From: Halieaceae bacterium UBA5044
GTDB taxonomy: Bacteria; Pseudomonadota; Gammaproteobacteria; Pseudomonadales; Halieaceae
Direction of reading: 5' to 3'
Assembly (NCBI GenBank): GCA_002416125.1
Contig: DIBU01000022.1
Location: 62,001 to 126,000, forward strand
DNA: 64,000 bases
Shown in pieces: positions 45,046 to 52,517 of this stretch; position 1 is the first letter of the stretch, and the number at the start of each line of letters is the position of its first letter. The position numbers were made by a program, and so were the translations under genes. Below the pieces are notes generated by a model. The model made no database searches and was not told the DNA's origin. It worked only from the letters and a program-made list of their open reading frames with translations.

Positions 45046-46421
45046 ACGGATCGCCGCCGCTGGTGTTGATTGCTGCCAGTATCCTGCTGCCGCTGCTGTA
45101 CCCGTTGCTGGCTGCGCGCCCCGGCTGGCACAGCATATCGCGCGGAGCGTTGCCCCTGCTGCCACTACCGGCCCTTTTGCTTGCGCTCCTGTCGACAACG
45201 CCCTGGACACTGGAGCTCCCCTGGTTGTTGCTGGGGAGCACGTGGATGCTCGATGAACTGCGGCGCAGTTTCCTGTTGCTGACTGCTCTGTTGTGGGGCA
45301 CAGCGGGTTTGTACGCGGTCGGCTATCTTGGCGGTAAACATCTGCGCCGGTTTGGCGTGTTCTGGGGCCTCTCTCTCGCCGGAAACCTCGGCCTGGTGCT
45401 GGCCGCGGACATCGTCAGCTTCTACATGTTCTTTGCCCTGATGACGTTCGCTGCGTATGGCCTGGTGGTGCATGTCGGCGGTAACCATGCACGCTTCGCC
45501 GGCCGCGTCTACATTGTGATGGCCCTGTTGGGCGAGATGGCCATGTTGGCAGGCTTCCTGCTGGCGGCCCGGGACGGAGGCAGCTTGCTACTGGCGGAAC
45601 TGGCCGCGGGCATCGCTGCCAGCACTAATGGCTGGCTCATGACAACTCTGTTCATCATTGGCTTCGGAGTGAAGGCGGGCCTGCCCCTTCTGCATTTTTG
45701 GCTGCCCTTGGCGCACCCTGTGGCGCCGACACCCGCGAGCGCGGTTCTCAGTGGGGCGATGGTCAAGGCGGGGTTGCTGGGATGGCTGCTGACATTACCC
45801 ATCGGCGAGGTCGGCTGGCAGTCATGGGGGCAGGGGCTGATCCTGATGGGCTTTGCGGGCTCCCTGGGGGCGGCCGTTTTCGGGGTGATCCAGCGGGACC
45901 CCAAGACGGTGCTGGCCTGGTCCAGTATCAGTCAGATGGGGTTAATGGCGGTACTGGTGGGTGCAGCGCTGATGGCGCCAGGGCAGGTGTCTGCACTGTT
46001 GCCGGTAATTGCCCTGTTTGCACTGCATCATGGCCTTGCAAAGGGTTGCCTGTTTCTCGCAGTGGGTCTGGTGATTCCTGCCGGCCGCCTGCTGCAAAGT
46101 TTTCTTTGGGTTTTGCTTGCACTGCCCGGACTGTCCCTCGTTGGAATGCCGTTCACCAGTGGTCAATTGGCGAAGGCGGCGATGAAGGGTGCCCTTATGG
46201 TATTACCCAACGTACCCTTGGCGGGACTGCTGCCACTGTTACTGCAGGCGGCTACGCTGGCGACGGTGGCGCTGGTCGTCCGTTACGGCTGGCTTCTATG
46301 GCAACAGCTGGAGAGAGGCACCATCCCGGCGTCGCGCTGGCTGGGTTGGGGACTGGCATTGTTCTGCAGTGCCGTTGTATTCTGGAGTTTGCCCACAGTG
46401 GCGTTGGTCATGTCAGACTGA
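45042..46421 (+). CDS. Third antiporter-like subunit lacking the TM5 glutamate
   Basis: Membrane protein of 459 aa. It begins at the GTG 45042, which overlaps the previous stop; the longer frame from 44745 is out of frame with nothing real. Blocks: GVKAGLPLLHFWLPLAHPVAP, SAVLSGAMVKAGLLGWLL (TM7 Lys kept) and WSSISQMGLMAVLVG. However, the TM5 block reads YMFFALMTFAAYGLVVH with Ala132 where the sister subunit has Glu140 (FLFYEMLTLSTYPLVVH). The site is thus missing its proton-handling glutamate, so the subunit may be structural or regulatory. Confidence 0.88.
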   Translation: MNGSPPLVLIAASILLPLLYPLLAARPGWHSISRGALPLLPLPALLLALLSTTPWTLELPWLLLGSTWMLDELRRSFLLLTALLWGTAGLYAVGYLGGKHLRRFGVFWGLSLAGNLGLVLAADIVSFYMFFALMTFAAYGLVVHVGGNHARFAGRVYIVMALLGEMAMLAGFLLAARDGGSLLLAELAAGIAASTNGWLMTTLFIIGFGVKAGLPLLHFWLPLAHPVAPTPASAVLSGAMVKAGLLGWLLTLPIGEVGWQSWGQGLILMGFAGSLGAAVFGVIQRDPKTVLAWSSISQMGLMAVLVGAALMAPGQVSALLPVIALFALHHGLAKGCLFLAVGLVIPAGRLLQSFLWVLLALPGLSLVGMPFTSGQLAKAAMKGALMVLPNVPLAGLLPLLLQAATLATVALVVRYGWLLWQQLERGTIPASRWLGWGLALFCSAVVFWSLPTVALVMSD

Positions 46422-46454
46422 TCTTGAGCCAGCCCCCTGGAGGCATGATACGAA

Positions 46455-46473
46455 ACGCGCCGCCGCGGCGCGT
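46455..46473 (-). terminator. Possible terminator after the universal stress protein gene
   Basis: An 8-bp GC stem (ACGCGCCG at 46455-46462, CGGCGCGT at 46466-46473, 3-nt loop) in the gap between the convergent Mrp and usp genes; on the minus strand it is followed only by TTTCG, so it is weak. Confidence 0.4.
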
Positions 46474-46488
46474 CTGGCAGCGGGGGGG

Positions 46489-47478
46489 TCAGCCCTCCAC
46501 CGAGACCGGCGTTGCAAAGCCTTCAGGTTTGATGGCGAGCACCGAACAGTCGATCTGCTCCAATATCGTTTCGGCCGTATTTCCCATGAAGAACCCGCGA
46601 ATCCCGGTGCGGGCTACGGTACCCATGACGATACAATCCGCTTCGAGTTGCCGGGCGAGCAGGGGGACTTCCTGCCTGGGAGAACCCTTTACAAGATGAG
46701 TGCGAGGAGCGAGATAGTTCAGGGCGTCTCGCGCTGCGGTATTCTGCGCGGCGACGTCACTCAGCAGTCTTTCCAGTTGCTGACGGTGTTGCAGTCGCTC
46801 TTGTTCAATGCCCGAGGCCAACCGCTCCTTGGGGATGGTGCGCGAGACGGCTAGATCCTGAGCCAGCTCGCTCATCGCTTCCCAAGCGTGGACAACATGC
46901 AACTCTGCAGATTCCGACAATGCGAGGCTGGCCGCCATTTCCACCACTTGTACGTTCAATAGCCTACGTTTTTCCAGTTCCTCGGGCGCGTGGAACTGGG
47001 ATACATCGACGGCCGCCAGAATGCATTTGTAGGCGCCCGTGGTGTGCGCTTTGACAAACCACACCGGGCAGGGACATTGCCGTAGCAACTGCATATCATC
47101 TCCGGCTAGAAACCGGTCCAGCCAGTCGGGTGATTCAGGGCACTTGATGATCAGGTCATGGTCACCACGCAGCACTTCGCGGATGATTTCCAGAAATGGA
47201 GTTCCTGTAAGAACCTTGTGTGGTATCCGCATGCTGTCCTGATGGGCTGCGGTCAGTGAGGTCAGTCGCTCTTCGCTTTCCTTACGCAGTGCTTTCTGGA
47301 GATCGACAGGGTCCGGCCCGGCATAGGGCATGCCTGCCAGTGCGGGCACATGCGGAATGACTGTCGCAACCGTGAGCTCTGCCTGATTGCTTTCTGCAAG
47401 TGCAACCGCGCGTTCCAATGCCAGTTCGCTGGAGGCATCGGCTTCCAAAATGCATAGAATGTGTTTGAAACGCTTCAT
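46489..47478 (-). CDS. Universal stress protein with two Usp domains (UspE-like)
   Basis: Cytoplasmic stress protein of 329 aa. The first domain (residues 1-150) starts MKRFKHILCIL; the second (about 155-325) has a G-x2-G-x9-G ATP-site pattern in GTVARTGIRGFFMGNTAETI. UspE-type proteins are tandem pairs of this kind. AAGGAG lies upstream of the ATG. It starts 39 bp downstream of the Kef-like antiporter on the same strand, which implies co-transcription; Usp proteins and Kef-type antiporters are often linked under FNR/Anr-type control. Confidence 0.92.
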   Translation of the reverse strand: MKRFKHILCILEADASSELALERAVALAESNQAELTVATVIPHVPALAGMPYAGPDPVDLQKALRKESEERLTSLTAAHQDSMRIPHKVLTGTPFLEIIREVLRGDHDLIIKCPESPDWLDRFLAGDDMQLLRQCPCPVWFVKAHTTGAYKCILAAVDVSQFHAPEELEKRRLLNVQVVEMAASLALSESAELHVVHAWEAMSELAQDLAVSRTIPKERLASGIEQERLQHRQQLERLLSDVAAQNTAARDALNYLAPRTHLVKGSPRQEVPLLARQLEADCIVMGTVARTGIRGFFMGNTAETILEQIDCSVLAIKPEGFATPVSVEG

Positions 47479-47517
47479 TGCTGACCAACTCCTTCCCGTT
47501 CGCCGACGTGACCGGCG

Positions 47518-49161
47518 TTATTTCAAATGTGGCTCTGTGATTCGATCGGATGCCTCGTTCGCTGCATCGGAGAACGGCGACAGAATGATATCAGCACCGG
47601 CCTGCTCGAGCTCGGCGACTTCATCGTCGGATTGGGCGGTGATGGCCGTTCGGCCACGGTATCCAAGGTGGTGCAGCGTGTTCAGAAGAGAGACGTTGGC
47701 GTGCCGTTCACGCGCTGTGCTTATCACCCAGTCAGTGCTGGCAAGAGGTAGTGTAGCCGCGAATTCCGGATCTTCAGCGTCGCCAAATATTACGGGATAG
47801 CCCGCGGGATCCCCGGTTCTTACCAGATCAGGATTAATGTCGACCGTCAGTACTCTCCAGCCTCTTTCTCGCAGGCAACGTGCAATCCCGAAACCGTATC
47901 TTCCGAGCCCAAAAAGCAGGGCTTGTGGTACAGCATCATCAGGGATGTCCGCGGTTGGGTTTTCTCTGTGTGGTCTGCCACGCTCAAACAGTTTCAGCCA
48001 TGGTGCCAGCAACTCGTAAAGCGCTTGCGAGTAGAGAATCATGTAAGTGGAGACGCTGATAGTAATCAGTCCCACGAGCGTGATCAGCCCCACGGTTTCG
48101 GGACTTATATGCCCCAGTGTAAGTCCGAGGGCGCCAAGGATCAGCGAGAACTCACTGATCTGCGCCACGGTGAGGCCGGCGAAGAAAGCGGTGCGGCTTC
48201 GGTAGCCCAGAAACCCCATGATTATCATGACGATCAATGGATTGCCGATCAGCACGAACAGGGAAAAGACGGCAGACCCAAGCAACTGCGCCCCAAGCAT
48301 GCCGAGGTCGAGATGTGCGCCGAGGTCGATGAAGAAAAACAGTAGCAGGAAATCCCGCAGGCTGGTCAGGCGTGCACCCAGCGCGTCACGGTAGGGGGTT
48401 GAGGCAAGGGACACGCCGGCGATGAAGGCGCCCACCTCTTTACTGAAGCCGAGGGAAACTCCAAGAGCGCCAAGCGCCAGTCCCCAGGCAATGCCGAACA
48501 GAACGAGCAATTCTTGCGAATGCGAGAGCATAGGCATGAGCCTTGGCAGCACATAGCGCATTGCAACGGCGACAAACAGCAGGAACCCGGCGCCTTTCAA
48601 TAGCACGGCCAAGGCTGCGGCCGGCACGGATACCTCCTCCGCCGCTCGCATTGCATTCAGGCCAATCATGACCAGTACGACCACCAGATCCTGCACGATC
48701 AGGAAACCCAGCGCTATGCGCCCGTGCAGTGTATCTACCTCGCGCTTGTCTGACAGCAGTTTGACGATGATGATGGTGCTTGAGAATGTCAGTGCCACTG
48801 CGACGTACAGGGCAGTAACGGTTGCCATGCCAAAGGCCACGGCAATCAGGTACCCGATAATACTGGTGAAAGCTACCTGCCCGAGCCCCGTGGCCAGGGC
48901 AACAGGCCCCATGGTCTTGATAATGTGTAAGTCCAGTTTCAGCCCGACAACGAAAAGCAGCAGGGCGATGCCGAACTGGGCCAACAAATCGATCTGGTCG
49001 TCTGCACTGACCCAGCCAAGCATTGATGGACCAACGAAGATGCCGACGGCAATAAAGGCAACGATCAGAGGTTGGCGCAAACGAACTGCCACTCCGCCTG
49101 CGAATGCAGCGATTAGCAGGAGAACGGCGATCTCGGTGAATACGTCCGGGAACAGTCCCAT
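47518..49161 (-). CDS. Kef-type (CPA2) cation:proton antiporter with TrkA-N domain
   Basis: Inner-membrane exchanger of 547 aa, start at 49161 (MGLFPDVFTEIAVLLLIAAF). About twelve helices with LIVAFIAVGIFVGPSMLGW, GIALLLFVVGLKLDLHIIK, ALTFSSTIIIVKLLSDK, SKEVGAFIAGVSLASTPYR and LLFFFIDLGAHLDLGML; C-terminal TrkA-N domain with GLGRYGFGIARCLRERGW (GxGxxG) near residue 395. KefB/KefC members export K+ and exchange protons under electrophile or redox stress. It precedes usp in the same direction. The ion is probably K+ by homology, not shown. Confidence 0.9.
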   Translation of the reverse strand: MGLFPDVFTEIAVLLLIAAFAGGVAVRLRQPLIVAFIAVGIFVGPSMLGWVSADDQIDLLAQFGIALLLFVVGLKLDLHIIKTMGPVALATGLGQVAFTSIIGYLIAVAFGMATVTALYVAVALTFSSTIIIVKLLSDKREVDTLHGRIALGFLIVQDLVVVLVMIGLNAMRAAEEVSVPAAALAVLLKGAGFLLFVAVAMRYVLPRLMPMLSHSQELLVLFGIAWGLALGALGVSLGFSKEVGAFIAGVSLASTPYRDALGARLTSLRDFLLLFFFIDLGAHLDLGMLGAQLLGSAVFSLFVLIGNPLIVMIIMGFLGYRSRTAFFAGLTVAQISEFSLILGALGLTLGHISPETVGLITLVGLITISVSTYMILYSQALYELLAPWLKLFERGRPHRENPTADIPDDAVPQALLFGLGRYGFGIARCLRERGWRVLTVDINPDLVRTGDPAGYPVIFGDAEDPEFAATLPLASTDWVISTARERHANVSLLNTLHHLGYRGRTAITAQSDDEVAELEQAGADIILSPFSDAANEASDRITEPHLK

Positions 49162-49338
49162 CTGCTTGTCTCTCGGATGACTGGAGGGAAGTCGTATGGT
49201 GGTAGCTATATTTCCATACAGGCACATTGAAGACAACATGCCCGGGAGCCGACGCTTCGTGACCGGCGTAATGTGCCAAATTGTAGCGTCCTTACGATGT
49301 ACGTTCTGTTGAAGTTCAATAGCCAGCCATAGCGCCAC

Positions 49339-49869
49339 TTACAGATACTGGCGCAGCGTCAGCCTGTCCCCGCGCTGGGTGAACTCGATGTGTTTAAGGA
49401 AGCTCATGCCGAGCAACACTTCATCGGTTTGTAGCCCGGGCACAATACCGGCACGCACATCGGGAAGCCGTATTTCGGCCACCGCCACCTCGTCGAGGGT
49501 TGTGGCATAGCTTATCGCGGTACCGTTGGCGGTTTGCGTGCGATAGGCGCGTCCTCGCTGCAGTCCGAGGCGATTCGCCAGTGATTCCGGAATTGCCACC
49601 CCGGTGGCTCCGGTATCCAGCAGGAAGGTGACCGGCTGGCCGTTGATTTCGCCGCTGGTGACGTAGTGGCCGAACCTGTTCCGCTGCAGGGTGATTTCGC
49701 GCACGCCGTCTTCGGTGTACAGGGTCTCCAGCTGCCGGTTGGGATTTACCTGCCTCTCCAGAACATCACTGAAATAGAACACCCCCAGCCCCAGCAGCAC
49801 GACCCACGCGAGGGCCTGCATCGTAATGCCCATGCGCTTCTGCTCCCGGATGTCGTGTTCTTCGTTCAT
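49339..49869 (-). CDS. Membrane-anchored retropepsin-like aspartic protease (TIGR02281-type)
   Basis: Protein of 176 aa from the start at 49869. One N-terminal membrane helix (MQALAWVVLLGLGVFYFSDV), then a single clan AA peptidase domain with FLLDTGATGVAIPESLA (catalytic Asp near 103) and LLGMSFLKHIEF near the end. The length, single DTG site and N-terminal helix match the TIGR02281 group, proposed to work as homodimers. It lies 177 bp upstream of the Kef-type gene on the same strand. Its substrate is unknown. Confidence 0.88.
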   Translation of the reverse strand: MNEEHDIREQKRMGITMQALAWVVLLGLGVFYFSDVLERQVNPNRQLETLYTEDGVREITLQRNRFGHYVTSGEINGQPVTFLLDTGATGVAIPESLANRLGLQRGRAYRTQTANGTAISYATTLDEVAVAEIRLPDVRAGIVPGLQTDEVLLGMSFLKHIEFTQRGDRLTLRQYL

Positions 49870-50016
49870 TTGGTCGCTCAAGTGCCCGCAGCGTAGTCCA
49901 CCGTAGGCCTGCATTGTAACGCACTTGAACGGCAACCTTTGTTGGCAGGGGGATTGACGCTTGCCGTTCCGGCGTGGGCATAATGCCTGCACTCACCTCA
50001 GAATGAGATCCTCTGC

Positions 50017-51129
50017 ATGCCCGTGCATCAGCCCCGCCTGTTGGCGATCCTCCTGACTTCTTTGCTGTTAACCGGCTGCGGCAGTGACAAACCGCCGGAG
50101 TCGGAAGCGGCGGCTCCGGGAAACGAGCTGACAGCGCCTGAAGCCTCTGCGACCGCACAGGCGACCAGCGACGCAGAGGTGCTCGTGTTTGCATCCGTGC
50201 AGGACTTGATCGCACTGCTTGAGGAACAGGACTGGTGGGGTGAACCCAGGGCTGATGAGCCGCTGCAGGCGCCTCGCCTGCTGATTACCGCGATCGGGCC
50301 CAGCTGGCAGGAAGCGTCGAAGAGTATCCCGGTGAAAGACAAGAAGGGCCTGTTCTATCGCCTGATGCTGCCGCAGGTGATGCACGCCAATTATATGGTG
50401 ATGGAATTTCGCGCGGGGTTGGAACAGGCACAGCGGGAACTGGACAGCGACGGTCGGGTATCCGAGCAGAGCCTGGCTCTGCTGCGGCGACTGGCGCTGC
50501 TCTTGCCCGGTGATGCCGAGGAGCACGTCACTGCATTGCAGGAGAATGCCCCGGAACTGAAGGACATGATCAGCAGCTTGCTCTACCGTGTTGATGTCGT
50601 TCCTGCGGGCCTTGCACTGGGGCAGGCGGCCTACGAGAGTGGCTATGGCACCTCGCGTTTCGCGGTGGAGGGCAATTCGCTGTTCGGCCAGTGGACGTAT
50701 CAGGGTGATGGCATCAAGGCGAAGGAGCACCGCGCCTACAAGGGCGACTACTCCATCAAGGCGTTCGACTGGCCCTTCGACAGCGTGCGTGGCTATTTTA
50801 TCAACCTGATGTCCCACCCCGCCTATGAGGATTTCCGGCAACTGCGCGCCGACATGCGCGCGCGTGGTGAGCCGCTCTCCTCATTGCCGCTGGCCGACGG
50901 CCTGCTGCGCTACTCCGAGCGGGGCCAGGATTATGTGGATTCCCTGAAAGGCATGATCCGCCACAACAAGCTCGATCGCGCTGATAATGCGGTGCTGCGC
51001 GATGAGCCGGTACGCTTTCTGTTGGGAGCCGAGAGCCCGGAGGCCGCGGCAGACCTGCGTGCAGAAATCGAGGCCATGCGCGCGAACGGCAAGTTGCAGG
51101 AGTTGATCGACAGCATGCGCCTTGAGTAA
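50017..51129 (+). CDS. Bax-like glucosaminidase-domain lipoprotein
   Basis: Envelope lipoprotein of 370 aa, lipobox LLTGC near residue 21. The C-terminal half is a glucosaminidase (PF01832) domain: GLALGQAAYESGYGTSRFA with the catalytic Glu, then EGNSLFGQWTY, and AFDWPFDSVRGYFINLMSHP and LADGLLRYSERGQDYVDSL. It should cleave peptidoglycan glycans. The first 60 residues after the lipobox are a low-complexity acidic linker. It stands alone between two minus-strand genes. Confidence 0.88.
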   Translation: MPVHQPRLLAILLTSLLLTGCGSDKPPESEAAAPGNELTAPEASATAQATSDAEVLVFASVQDLIALLEEQDWWGEPRADEPLQAPRLLITAIGPSWQEASKSIPVKDKKGLFYRLMLPQVMHANYMVMEFRAGLEQAQRELDSDGRVSEQSLALLRRLALLLPGDAEEHVTALQENAPELKDMISSLLYRVDVVPAGLALGQAAYESGYGTSRFAVEGNSLFGQWTYQGDGIKAKEHRAYKGDYSIKAFDWPFDSVRGYFINLMSHPAYEDFRQLRADMRARGEPLSSLPLADGLLRYSERGQDYVDSLKGMIRHNKLDRADNAVLRDEPVRFLLGAESPEAAADLRAEIEAMRANGKLQELIDSMRLE

Positions 51130-51183
51130 AGCAGGGCTTCTTGTCACTGAGGTTTAGGTGATATTGGTGCCCGGCATAGCCGT

Positions 51184-51708
51184 CTAATCCGGCTGGTGGG
51201 GCGGGTCGATATCCGGCGCTGGCGGCGCGGTGTCGCCCTCTCGCTGCAGCGTCGTCAGCCTTGCCTGCAAGAGTCTCGCGTGCTCGCGCTCCTCTGCCGC
51301 AAACTCCGCGGCATATTTCACGATCTCCGGGTCTGCTGAGCGGGCCGCAACGTCGGCGTAAAAATCCGCCGCTGCGGTTTCCTGCCTGATCATCAGGCCC
51401 AGTGCCGTCTCCGGCTGCATTTCGTAGCGCAGGCTTGCATACGCGCCGGTCTCCGGCGGCTCCTCGTCGGGCCAGGTGAACTCCCAGGGTTTGAGGTGCG
51501 GCAGCTCGTGGCTGGCACAGATGGCGGCGACCTCCTGCGCGTGCAGGTCGCTGTAGGTCGCCAACTCGTCGAACAGCGCTGCCAGGGCCTGTTGCCGGTG
51601 GTGACGCATCGTGTCGGCAAATTCGCGCAAACGCTGGGCAGACTCCTGTTCCAGTTCCAGACTGTGGGCGAGGAACAGTGGCAAATCCGTGTTCAGGTCA
51701 TTTTTCAC
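51184..51708 (-). CDS. Ferritin-like / rubrerythrin-like protein co-encoded with KorB
   Basis: Helical-bundle protein of 174 aa, GTG start at 51708 that overlaps the KorB stop (GTGA), so it is translationally coupled. It shows ELEQESAQRLREFADTMRHH in helix 1, QETAAADFYADVA in helix 3, and the ExxH of EEREHARLL in helix 4, all in the positions of rubrerythrin diiron ligands. The helix-2 ExxH is degenerate (YSDLHAQE), so iron binding is likely but unproven. It has no rubredoxin domain. It could protect the oxygen-sensitive KorAB from peroxide or oxygen. Confidence 0.8.
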   Translation of the reverse strand: MKNDLNTDLPLFLAHSLELEQESAQRLREFADTMRHHRQQALAALFDELATYSDLHAQEVAAICASHELPHLKPWEFTWPDEEPPETGAYASLRYEMQPETALGLMIRQETAAADFYADVAARSADPEIVKYAAEFAAEEREHARLLQARLTTLQREGDTAPPAPDIDPPHQPD

Positions 51709-52517
51709 AGTGCAAACCCCGCTCGTGGATCTTCCCCCCCACCGGCCTGTGGATGCAACCGCGGCCATACCGGCCGCGGATTGCGGTACAGGATACCTTT
51801 GCCGAAACCGTCGTCCGCGTGAATCAGCGCTGCAGCCTCCGCGGCGGTTGCAGGCGTGCCTTCCACAGGGTGCACGCGCTGTTTCCAGGCCGTTTGCTCT
51901 GGCACAAAGGTCACACACTGGCTGAGCACGTGAATGAAGGCAAAGCCGGGAAAGGCCATGGCCTCAAAGATGAGCTGTGCCAGGCCGTTGGGATCCCCGC
52001 TGTAGCCACGGGCGATAAAGCCGGCACCACTGGCCAGGGCGATGGCGCAGGGCTGGAAGGCGCGCACCTCGGTGCCATAAGGGGTCAGTTTGCCATCCAG
52101 CCAGGTTTCCGGGCTGGTGGGAGATGCCTGCCCCTTGGTCATGCCGTAGACCTCGTTGTCCATTGCAATGTAGACGATATTCACGTTGCGGCGGCAGGCG
52201 TGGAGGAAGTGGTTGCCGCCAATTGAAAAGCCGTCGCCATCGCCGCCCACTGCGACGACCTCGAGATCGGGGCGCGCCACTTTCAGGCCGGTGGCCAGTG
52301 GGAGTGCCCGCCCGTGCACACCGTGGAAGCCGTAGCTGCTGACGTAGGCGGGCAGGCGCGAGGAGCAGCCGATGCCGGAGACGATCGCCGTATTGTGGCT
52401 GGCAACCTCGCGTGCAGCCATGGCCTTGGTGATCGCGTTGAGTACACTGTAGTGGCCACAACCCGGGCACCAGATAGGCTTGATCCCGGAGTTGTAGTCT
52501 CTCGCTTTAAGTGGCAT
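51705..52517 (-). CDS. korB: 2-oxoacid:ferredoxin oxidoreductase beta subunit
   Basis: Binds thiamine diphosphate and a [4Fe-4S] cluster and reduces ferredoxin with a 2-oxoacid plus CoA, 270 aa. Start at 52517 (MPLKARDYNSGIKPIWCPGCG). Cluster or TPP-related motif CPGC at residues 17-20, TPP-binding GDGDGFSIGGNHFLHACRR near 100, and NEVYGMTKGQASPTSPETW near 130. The sequence type is that of 2-oxoglutarate/pyruvate OFOR two-subunit enzymes. It overlaps the end of korA by 11 bp. Confidence 0.93.
   Translation of the reverse strand: MPLKARDYNSGIKPIWCPGCGHYSVLNAITKAMAAREVASHNTAIVSGIGCSSRLPAYVSSYGFHGVHGRALPLATGLKVARPDLEVVAVGGDGDGFSIGGNHFLHACRRNVNIVYIAMDNEVYGMTKGQASPTSPETWLDGKLTPYGTEVRAFQPCAIALASGAGFIARGYSGDPNGLAQLIFEAMAFPGFAFIHVLSQCVTFVPEQTAWKQRVHPVEGTPATAAEAAALIHADDGFGKGILYRNPRPVWPRLHPQAGGGEDPRAGFAL

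Noticed and set aside
39729..46421. Complex I or a membrane-bound hydrogenase in the Mrp region
   Set aside because: No NuoB, NuoC, NuoD, NuoH or NuoI-type subunits are encoded; only antiporter-module subunits are present. The hydrogenase farther right is a soluble group 3b type.
45698..46699. A 333-codon plus-strand frame crossing from the Mrp operon into usp
   Set aside because: It is out of frame with the third antiporter subunit and antisense to usp; no product is recognisable.
49309..49319. TTGAAGTTCAA palindrome upstream of the Kef-type gene, considered as an FNR site
   Set aside because: The half-sites are TTGA and TCAA, but the spacer is 3 rather than 6 bases, so FNR would not fit. 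It could be another operator.
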